NCBI GenBank assembly: GCA_964412895.1
Contig: CAYPQK010000113.1
Location: forward strand, 1 to 8,304
Source of the DNA: CALMRE01 sp964412895
GTDB lineage: Bacteria; UBP6; UBA1177; JAKLFG01
Direction: 5' to 3'
DNA: 8,304 bases
In this document: positions 1 through 4,739 of the stretch, in pieces
Position numbering within the stretch: position 1 is the first letter of the stretch
Layout: every line of letters begins with the position of its first letter
Program-made: the position numbers and the translations under genes
The notes under the pieces: generated by a model
Told to the model about the DNA's origin: nothing
What the model saw: only the letters and a program-made list of their open reading frames with translations
The model's database searches: none

Positions 1-54
1 CTGCGCGAGCGCCGCCGACCGGCTGAAGTGCAGCTTCGCCGCCGGCTGGACCGA
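1..54 (+). repeat. 54-bp exact direct repeat, copy 1 (FGE paralogue tail)
   Basis: Bases 1-54 are identical to 1013-1066. Directly after the repeat the two genes still encode almost the same residues but differ at many third codon positions. The copy may extend further left, outside the window. It is a coding repeat from gene duplication, possibly homogenised by gene conversion. Confidence 0.95.
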
Positions 55-91
55 ACTATACGCTGGTTTCCGGTGCTGCAAGGATCGCTAG
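2..91 (+). CDS. C-terminal end of an FGE-sulfatase-fold protein (5' end outside window)
   Basis: Only the last 29 codons are present, ending at TAG 89-91. The residues nearly repeat the C-terminus of the next gene, including the Cys-rich core 'CASAADRLKCSF' and the terminal 'GFRCC' signature of formylglycine-generating-enzyme/sulfatase-modifying folds. This is therefore the upstream member of a tandem pair of paralogues. The two tails differ by one residue (Glu for Asp in 'WTELYAGFRCC') until the last few residues. The stop codon overlaps the Shine-Dalgarno of the next gene, so the two are probably co-transcribed. Signal peptide and linker cannot be seen. By analogy it is likely also an exported lipoprotein. 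Confidence 0.85.
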   Translation, partial: CASAADRLKCSFAAGWTELYAGFRCCKDR

Positions 92-96
92 GGAGG
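91..96 (+). promoter_or_regulatory. Shine-Dalgarno GGGAGG for the FGE-fold lipoprotein
   Basis: GGGAGG starts on the last base of the upstream TAG stop and lies 8 bases before ATG 105. It favours ATG 105 over the in-frame ATG at 111 and suggests translational coupling to the upstream paralogue. Confidence 0.7.
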
Positions 97-104
97 CGGG
101 AACG

Positions 105-1112
105 ATGACGATGCGCGGATGGACGATGCTTCTTTTCGGCGCGGCTCTTCTACTCTGCGCCTGCGACGACGGCGAGAAGACGACCTACTACGATACGGGC
201 GTCGTATTCGACTTCGACGCGGCGGCGGGCACTGATGCCGATGCGGTCGTTCCCGATGCGGAGGGGACGATGCCCGAGGCGGAGAGCGCCGTGGATTCCG
301 ACATGACCGACACGGCGGTGAGCGACGCCGATACGGCCGATATTCCCGATGATGACGCTATCCTGAGCGACGAGGTTGTCCCGGAGGTCGAGGCTCCCGT
401 CGATGTCGATGCGGTCGTTACCGATGATGCGATGGTCGTCGATGGTGATGTTACGGTAACGGACGATACGGCGCCCGATATCGATGTGGCGGCCGGTTGT
501 CCATCCGACATGGCCGAGATAGGGAATATCTGCGTGGACCGCTATGAGGCGTCGCGCGGTAACGCGACCGCCGACAATGCCGGTGACGACGAGACGATCG
601 CCCGGTCGGTTCCCGGGGTTTTGCCGTGGATGGTCAATCCGATGAATGATGCGGCGCTGGCGACCTTCAAGACGGCCTGCGTGGCGGCGGGAAAGCGGCT
701 TTGTTCGGTCGGCGAATGGACGGCGGCCTGCGAAGGGCCCGAAAAGCGCATCTACCACTTCGGGAACACCTACGACCGCGAGACCTGCAACAATGTCGAT
801 GTCTTTTGCGACGACCACTGCGCTGCCAACGCCATCGATCCGTGCAGTACCGCCGCCAACTGCGGGTACACCTACAACTGCTTTCATGTCGTGCCGACCG
901 CTTCATTCCCGAACTGTACCGCGGGCGACGGTCTTTTTGATGTCAACGGCAATGTGTGGGAGGCGGTCGATAACGGGTTCGGCGGCTTCGTGATAAAGGG
1001 GGGCGCCTTCAACTGCGCGAGCGCCGCCGACCGGCTGAAGTGCAGCTTCGCCGCCGGCTGGACCGATCTTTACGCCGGGTTTCGGTGTTGTAAGGAGAAG
1101 GGATCGCCATGA
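105..1112 (+). CDS. Asp-rich lipoprotein with an FGE-sulfatase-fold domain, probably non-catalytic
   Basis: The 335-aa product starts with a lipoprotein signal peptide: hydrophobic residues 8-17 and lipobox 'LCAC', with Cys20 as the lipidated residue. Asp at +2 would favour inner-membrane retention under the E. coli Lol rule, but that rule may not apply here. Residues 21-131 form a low-complexity Asp/Val/Ala/Thr linker with no cysteine. The FGE-sulfatase fold spans about 132-330: 'NICVDRYEAS' (141-150), 'GKRLCSVGEW' (196-205), 'LFDVNGNVWE' (277-286), 'KGGAFNC' (298-304) and 'GFRCC' (325-329). By remembered comparison with human FGE, Cys304 matches the first copper-binding active-site Cys (336), but the second (341) is replaced by Asp309. 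Enzyme activity is therefore unlikely, and a binding or structural role is more plausible. The domain carries 16 cysteines, suggesting several disulfides. The upstream gene is a paralogue, and the stop codon overlaps the next start as ATGA. Function is unknown. Confidence 0.88.
   Translation: MTMRGWTMLLFGAALLLCACDDGEKTTYYDTGVVFDFDAAAGTDADAVVPDAEGTMPEAESAVDSDMTDTAVSDADTADIPDDDAILSDEVVPEVEAPVDVDAVVTDDAMVVDGDVTVTDDTAPDIDVAAGCPSDMAEIGNICVDRYEASRGNATADNAGDDETIARSVPGVLPWMVNPMNDAALATFKTACVAAGKRLCSVGEWTAACEGPEKRIYHFGNTYDRETCNNVDVFCDDHCAANAIDPCSTAANCGYTYNCFHVVPTASFPNCTAGDGLFDVNGNVWEAVDNGFGGFVIKGGAFNCASAADRLKCSFAAGWTDLYAGFRCCKEKGSP
1013..1066 (+). repeat. 54-bp exact direct repeat, copy 2
   Basis: This is identical to bases 1-54. 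It encodes 'CASAADRLKCSFAAGWT' and flanking codons at the C-terminal end of the FGE-fold domain. Perfect identity including third positions, bordered by synonymous differences, marks a recent duplication or gene-conversion tract. Confidence 0.95.
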
Positions 1113-2524
1113 AACAGCTTCTTTTTCTCATCCTTCTGCTCTGTGTGACCTCCCTGTCCGCAGCGCTCGACGACAGCGTATTCTACACCTTTTACTCGCA
1201 GAAAAGCGCCCGATCGGTCGAAGCGCTCGCCTTTGTCCGGGAATTGGCGGCGCAGAACAAAGAGGTGACCTTCAAGGAGGTCGAAGTGACCGCCTCGGCC
1301 GCAGATACCGCCCTGTTCCGCGAGGCGCTCGACGAGTTCGAACTGGAAAAACCGCTCGTGCCCCTGTTCACACTCGGCGGGCGTCATGCGGTCGGCTGGG
1401 AGCCGAACGATCCGGTGTTCCGCGAAAAGGTGACCGGCATCGTCGCCAAGTACCGCGAGACGGCGGGCGACGGCACCTTCTACTTCTTTTATTCCTATAA
1501 ATGTCCCCACTGCCGCAAGGCGCGTCCCTTCATGAACGAATGGGAACGGCGCTACCCGCAGATACTCTTCAAACGGCTCGAGATCATCCGTAACGAAGAG
1601 AACATGGCGCTGTTCAAGCGCAAGGTGGAACTGCTCGGTATCGAAAATCCCGGCACGCCGACCTTCGTGCTGGGCGACCGCTATGTCGGCGCCTTCGAAC
1701 CGGGGGTGAACGAAGGGGAGATCGACGAGATGATACAGGCCCACCTCACCGGCGGTAAGCGGGACCGCGGCCCGGTGACGACGGTCACTATCCCTTTCAT
1801 CGGAACGCTCGACGCGCGGGTCATATCGCTTCCTTCCTTCACCTTCCTCATCGGCCTTCTCGACGGCATCAATCCTTGCGCGATGTGGGTGCTGATGTTC
1901 CTGCTGACCCTGCTGGTGAACACCAAAAGCCGCGGGATGCTCCTGATGATCGGAAGCGTGTTCGTCTTTTCTTCGGCGGTCGTCTATTTCCTGTTCATGA
2001 CCGCGTGGCTCAACATCTTCATGTTCATGGGTATCACGACGGTCGCCACGGTACTGCTCGGCCTCGTCGCGCTGGTCATGGGACTCATCAACATGAAGGA
2101 TTTTTTCTTTTTCAAGAAGGGCATCAGCCTCATGATACCCGAATCGGCCAAGGGGAAACTCTACGACAAGATGCGGGGGATCCTCGGGTCGAAGAACACT
2201 CTGATCGCCTTTGCCGGGACCGTCGCGCTCGCCTTCTTCGTCAACCTGATCGAGCTCGGCTGTACCATCGGCCTTCCCGCCATCTACACCCGCGTCCTGT
2301 CGATACAGGAGATCGGGACGGCGGCAAAATACGGTTATATGGCGCTCTACAACCTCTACTATGTGATACCGCTTGCCCTCATCGTCGCCCTTTTCATGCT
2401 CTCGATGCAGAAATTCCGGCTTGAGGAGCGGCACGCCCGGGTGCTGAAACTCATCAGCGGGTCGCTGATGTTCCTGCTCGGTCTTCTCCTTGTCTTCAAG
2501 CCCGAATGGCTGGTATTCCTGTAG
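1109..2524 (+). CDS. DsbD/CcdA-like thiol-disulfide transporter with two N-terminal thioredoxin-fold domains
   Basis: The 471-aa product probably passes electrons from cytosolic thiols to periplasmic proteins. Residues 1-19 look like a signal peptide. Residues 22-115 and 122-213 are tandem thioredoxin/glutaredoxin-fold domains. They align over their length: 'FYTFYSQKSARS' with 'FYFFYSYKCPHC', and 'GGRHAVGWEP' with 'GDRYVGAFEP'. Domain 2 has a CPHC redox site (Cys132, Cys135), whereas in domain 1 both cysteines are Ser (SARS). Residues about 239-466 hold some six membrane helices. 'GINPCA' with Cys257 in the first and 'IELGCTIG' with Cys385 in a later one match the two redox cysteines of the CcdA/DsbD transmembrane domain. 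The order differs from E. coli DsbD, which has an N-terminal immunoglobulin-like domain and a C-terminal thioredoxin. ATG 1109 follows AAGGAG (1092-1097) and overlaps the upstream stop, so it is coupled to the Cys-rich lipoprotein gene. Partner proteins are inferred only. Confidence 0.88.
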   Translation: MKQLLFLILLLCVTSLSAALDDSVFYTFYSQKSARSVEALAFVRELAAQNKEVTFKEVEVTASAADTALFREALDEFELEKPLVPLFTLGGRHAVGWEPNDPVFREKVTGIVAKYRETAGDGTFYFFYSYKCPHCRKARPFMNEWERRYPQILFKRLEIIRNEENMALFKRKVELLGIENPGTPTFVLGDRYVGAFEPGVNEGEIDEMIQAHLTGGKRDRGPVTTVTIPFIGTLDARVISLPSFTFLIGLLDGINPCAMWVLMFLLTLLVNTKSRGMLLMIGSVFVFSSAVVYFLFMTAWLNIFMFMGITTVATVLLGLVALVMGLINMKDFFFFKKGISLMIPESAKGKLYDKMRGILGSKNTLIAFAGTVALAFFVNLIELGCTIGLPAIYTRVLSIQEIGTAAKYGYMALYNLYYVIPLALIVALFMLSMQKFRLEERHARVLKLISGSLMFLLGLLLVFKPEWLVFL

Positions 2525-2555
2525 AGATTTCCTCTTTTCAGTCAATAGGAGTTTC

Positions 2556-2583
2556 TTGTCTTTTTTCAGATAGTGGCGATACT
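2556..2583 (+). promoter_or_regulatory. weak candidate sigma70 promoter for the YddG-like gene
   Basis: TTGTCT (2556-2561) and GATACT (2578-2583) are separated by 16 bases in a relatively AT-rich gap after the thiol transporter. They match TTGACA/TATAAT only moderately. Transcription would begin near 2590, just ahead of the Shine-Dalgarno at 2599. If real, the apparent GTG start at 2573 lies inside the promoter and cannot be the start codon. Confidence 0.25.
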
Positions 2584-3508
2584 GCGGCGATATCTTTTGA
2601 GGGACTCATGTTGCCCGATCGGATGGCCACACTTGCAAGGATTCGTCGCGATAGCGCTGTGGAGCGTCACCGTGGCGGTCGCCCGGAGTCTTTCGGAGCG
2701 GCTCGGGCCGCTCACGGCGGCAACGGCGGTCTATGCGGTCAGCGGCACGCTCGCGCTCACGGCACTTTTTTGGCGCGGCGGGCACCGGACCATTTTCACC
2801 GGCAACTCCCGCCGGTATCTTTTCGGGTGTGGAGCGCTGTTTGTCGCCTACATGCTTTTCTTCTACCTTGCCGTCGGCGGCGCGACCAACCGCGAACAGG
2901 TGCTGGCGGTGGGACTACTCAACTACCTCTGGCCGGTGCTGACGTTTCTCGGGGCCGTCGTGTTCCTCGGGCGGAGGGGGAGTTGGCTTTTGTTGCCCGG
3001 AACAGTGCTTGCCCTCGCGGGGATATATCTCGTCCTCGCGCAGGGAGCCGAGCTATCATGGTCCGGCCTCACCGCGAACCTGATGCGGTCGCCGCTCATC
3101 TATCTGTACGGCGCATCGGCGGCGGTCGTGTGGGCGCTCTACTCGGTGCTCGCCCGGAAATGGGGCGGCGCGGCGAACGAGGGGGCGGTGGCGCTTTTTC
3201 TTCCGGTCACCGCGCTGGTGCTCTTTTTCCTTTCGCTTGCCGCCGACGAACCGCGACAGTGGAGCGCGCCGGTCATCGGCGAGATGTTGTTCCTCGGCTT
3301 TGCCACCTTCCTCGGCTACGAATTCTGGGACCGCGCCATGCGCAAGGGCGATGTGGTGCTGGTGGCGGCCGCCTCCTATCTGACGCCGCTCCTATCGACG
3401 ATCTTCGCCGCCTTCTACCTTGCCGTCATGCCGGGGGTGTCGTTGTGGATCGGTTGCGTGGTGTTGATAGTCGGATCGCTCGTGAGCTGGCGAGCCGTCA
3501 ACGAATAA
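2573..3508 (+). CDS. YddG-like EamA/DMT-family exporter (likely aromatic amino acids), N-terminus probably frameshifted
   Basis: This inner-membrane carrier of the drug/metabolite transporter superfamily has two EamA repeats and about ten hydrophobic helices. It resembles E. coli YddG, an aromatic amino acid exporter, along its length from residue 21. Matching stretches are 'GFVAIALWS' (23-31), 'LSERLGP' (40-46), 'VGLLNYLWP' (113-121), 'LLLPGTVLALAG' (139-150), 'SPLIYLYGA' (173-181) and 'SYLTPLLST' (268-276). The stated start is GTG 2573. The resulting first 20 residues contain a Cys-Cys pair and do not look like the family. Dropping one A at 2637-2638 would instead give 'MATLAGFVAIALWS' from ATG 2623 or 2608, close to YddG 'KATLIGLIAIVLWS'. 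A sequencing error or a real disabling frameshift is therefore likely. Substrate is inferred from family resemblance. The next gene has its own promoter. Confidence 0.8.
   Translation: MAILRRYLLRDSCCPIGWPHLQGFVAIALWSVTVAVARSLSERLGPLTAATAVYAVSGTLALTALFWRGGHRTIFTGNSRRYLFGCGALFVAYMLFFYLAVGGATNREQVLAVGLLNYLWPVLTFLGAVVFLGRRGSWLLLPGTVLALAGIYLVLAQGAELSWSGLTANLMRSPLIYLYGASAAVVWALYSVLARKWGGAANEGAVALFLPVTALVLFFLSLAADEPRQWSAPVIGEMLFLGFATFLGYEFWDRAMRKGDVVLVAAASYLTPLLSTIFAAFYLAVMPGVSLWIGCVVLIVGSLVSWRAVNE
2599..2610 (+). promoter_or_regulatory. Shine-Dalgarno and ATG likely to be the true YddG start, in a different frame from the body
   Basis: GAGGG (2599-2603) lies four bases before ATG 2608. A second ATG in the same frame is at 2623. 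Reading on gives 'MLPDRMATLA', then the frame must change near 2637 to enter the YddG body. The open frame of the body has only GTG 2573, without a Shine-Dalgarno at normal distance, or internal TTG codons. Confidence 0.45.
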
Positions 3509-3514
3509 TTCCCC

Positions 3515-3543
3515 TTGACATTATGAACATAAGTGCATAACAT
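3515..3543 (+). promoter_or_regulatory. strong sigma70-type promoter of the metal uptake operon
   Basis: A perfect -35 TTGACA (3515-3520) is followed after exactly 17 bases by a -10 TAACAT (3538-3543, 4 of 6 consensus). It sits in the 58-base gap after the YddG-like stop, 23 bases before the DUF134 start codon. It is the best promoter in the window and probably drives everything from DUF134 to znuB. Confidence 0.7.
3521..3540 (+). promoter_or_regulatory. candidate operator: TTATG / CATAA repeats within the promoter
   Basis: The promoter spacer contains TTATG (3521-3525), AA, then CATAA (3528-3532), a 12-base inverted repeat. A second CATAA (3536-3540) lies 8 bases on and runs into the -10. 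A protein bound here would block RNA polymerase, so it looks like a repressor site. The regulator is unknown. Candidates are the DUF134 protein encoded just downstream (autoregulation) or a Zur/Fur-family protein encoded elsewhere. The sequence is not a clear match to the Zur boxes I remember. Confidence 0.45.
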
Positions 3544-3566
3544 GTCGCTGTTCGATGGAGGAATGC

Positions 3567-3926
3567 ATGGTCCGTCCCCAGAAATGCCGTCGCATCGTCG
3601 GCCGTCCGGTTTGCGATGTCTTTAAGCCGCGCGGCGTGCCGACGCGTGCTTTGGAAAAGGTGATCCTGTCGCTCGACGAATTCGAGGCGGTGCGGCTTGC
3701 CGACCACGAAGGGCTCGACCAATCGGCGGCGGCGGAACAGATGAACATCTCGCGGCCGACCTTTACCCGACTTGTCGAAACGGCGCGGCATAAAGTGGCG
3801 ATGGCGCTTGTTCAGGGAAAGGCGCTCGTCATCGACGGCGGCATGGTCCACATCGGTGACGATGATTCGGAGTGTCCGCGTTGCCGTTGCCACAGGGAGA
3901 AGAATTTGTCCGCTCACAACCAATAG
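3567..3926 (+). CDS. DUF134 family helix-turn-helix protein, putative metal-responsive regulator
   Basis: The 119-aa protein belongs to the DUF134 (COG1342) family of predicted DNA-binding proteins. Hallmarks are the N-terminal 'RPQKCRRI' (3-10), 'FKPRGVP' (19-25), 'LSLDEFEAVRLADHEGL' (34-50) and a sigma-like helix-turn-helix at about 51-78 ('QSAAAEQMNISRPTFTRLV'). A C-terminal Cys cluster C-x2-C-x-C (Cys103, 106, 108) plus His109 could bind a metal or Fe-S cluster. ATG 3567 is chosen because GGAGGA (3557-3562) precedes it at the right distance. The in-frame ATG 3555 lies upstream of that site and would add only four residues. It is the first gene after the promoter and candidate operator. 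Such genes often sit next to NifX/NifB-like genes, as here. Control of the zinc genes is an inference. Confidence 0.88.
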   Translation: MVRPQKCRRIVGRPVCDVFKPRGVPTRALEKVILSLDEFEAVRLADHEGLDQSAAAEQMNISRPTFTRLVETARHKVAMALVQGKALVIDGGMVHIGDDDSECPRCRCHREKNLSAHNQ

Positions 3927-3936
3927 GGAGTTTGTC

Positions 3937-4308
3937 ATGAAAGTATGTTTTCCGGTAGCAGAGAACAAGGGACTCGACAGCATCGTGTACGATCATTTCG
4001 GCTCGGCGCCGCTTTTCGTGAAGGTCGACAGCGAGACGATGGCGGTCGAAGTGCTTCAGAACAGTGATCAGCACCACGAACACGGCATGTGTCATCCGCT
4101 ACAGGCGCTGGCGGGTCATGAGATAGATATCGTCGTACTCGGCGGCATTGGCGCGGGCGCTCTGTCGAAGCTTAGTGCGTCGGGGATCGCCGTTTATCGT
4201 TCGGCGGCGCCGACGGTGAAGGAGAATGTCGAACTGGTCAAGCAGAAACGGTTGTCGCTCATGAGCGGCACCTGCGGCGGCCACGGCCACGGCGGTTGCG
4301 GCCACTAG
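3937..4308 (+). CDS. NifX/NifB-type dinitrogenase iron-molybdenum cofactor-binding family protein with Cys/His tail
   Basis: The 123-aa cytosolic protein is of the dinitrogenase Fe-Mo cofactor biosynthesis family (COG1433). It shows the N-terminal strand 'MKVCFPVAE', 'DSIVYDHFGSAPLFVKVD' (14-31), 'IDIVVLGGIGAGAL' (63-76) and 'GIAVYRSAAPTVKENVELV' (83-101), a ribonuclease-H-like small domain that binds metal clusters in NifX/NafY. Two metal-ligand-rich stretches stand out: 'DQHHEHGMCH' (44-53) and the tail 'CGGHGHGGCGH' (113-123). ATG 3937 has TAGGGAG (3924-3930) just upstream, overlapping the DUF134 stop, so the pair is translationally linked. No nitrogenase gene is present, so a role in metal or cluster handling is more likely than nitrogen fixation. 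Which metal it binds cannot be read from the sequence. Confidence 0.85.
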   Translation: MKVCFPVAENKGLDSIVYDHFGSAPLFVKVDSETMAVEVLQNSDQHHEHGMCHPLQALAGHEIDIVVLGGIGAGALSKLSASGIAVYRSAAPTVKENVELVKQKRLSLMSGTCGGHGHGGCGH

Positions 4309-4329
4309 AACGGGGACGACCGGAACGAT

Positions 4330-4701
4330 ATGAGACCGATCCTATCCCGCATACTTCTTGCGCTTTATGCGCTTAATTTCGCGCTGTCGTGGCTTCACTT
4401 CGCCGCGGTGCCCCATGTTATCGACGGTACGGCTCAGGTGGCGCACACTCATCCGACCGACGAGAGACGACTGCCTGACAACGCGTTTGTCCAGCGGCAT
4501 GAACATTCTCACGCGGCCCATGCCGATGAATGCCGCGTCATGGAATTCTTTTCACAGCAGACGGTCATCGCCGCATCGACGATCGCTTCCGCTCCCGATC
4601 TCTCCATCGAGTCGGTGAGTCGCTCGCCGATCTCGCGCGATATCGTTCTCATTGATCTTTTCCGCATAGCGCCCAAACAATCGCCCCCTTTTTCCGCCTG
4701 A
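4330..4701 (+). CDS. small His-rich exported or membrane-anchored protein of unknown function
   Basis: The 123-aa protein has a hydrophobic N-terminus (about 6-27) that could be a signal peptide or anchor. A His-rich middle segment follows: His23, 29, 39, 41, 57, 59, 61, 64, then Cys68 ('HEHSHAAHADEC' 57-68). The C-terminus 'APKQSPPFSA' recalls the short Pro-Pro tails of small DUF2946-like proteins near metal transport genes, but I cannot assign a family. The start ATG has only a weak GGGGAC 13 bases upstream, so its translation may depend on the preceding gene, which ends 21 bases before. Placed between cytosolic metal-handling genes and the zinc barrel, it may bind zinc or a similar metal in the periplasm. 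That is inference. Confidence 0.65.
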   Translation: MRPILSRILLALYALNFALSWLHFAAVPHVIDGTAQVAHTHPTDERRLPDNAFVQRHEHSHAAHADECRVMEFFSQQTVIAASTIASAPDLSIESVSRSPISRDIVLIDLFRIAPKQSPPFSA

Positions 4702-4704
4702 TCA

Positions 4705-4719
4705 GGTAACGGTTTTACC
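4705..4719 (+). promoter_or_regulatory. short inverted repeat GGTAA-N5-TTACC ahead of the barrel gene
   Basis: Five-base perfect arms (4705-4709 and 4715-4719) flank CGGTT in the 38-base gap before the outer-membrane protein gene. It is long enough to be a protein half-site pair but short enough to arise by chance. No clear -35/-10 pair accompanies it, and a small RNA hairpin is also possible. Confidence 0.25.
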
Positions 4720-4739
4720 CACAGCGTTAAGAGGTACCG

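Noticed and set aside
189..490. GAT/GAC-rich tract as a tandem DNA repeat
   Set aside because: Repeated short GAT/GCG/GTC words come from the Asp/Ala/Val-rich linker; no fixed repeat unit or period is seen.
1070..2545. 491-aa open frame on the minus strand opposite the thiol transporter
   Set aside because: It is rich in Glu, Asp, Arg and His without domain signs, as expected for an antisense shadow of a GC-rich membrane gene.
2506..3540. 344-aa frame overlapping the YddG-like gene
   Set aside because: Most of it is Arg/Gly/Ala-rich shadow. Only its codons from 2608 to about 2637 look real, as the displaced N-terminus of the exporter.
3772..3936. Upstream extension of the NifX-like gene inside DUF134
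   Set aside because: The family starts at 'MKVCFPVAE' (ATG 3937), which has its own Shine-Dalgarno; the extension is DUF134 coding sequence in another frame.
3937..4308. Nitrogen fixation function
   Set aside because: The family name mentions dinitrogenase cofactor, but no nif gene is present and the neighbours are zinc transport genes.
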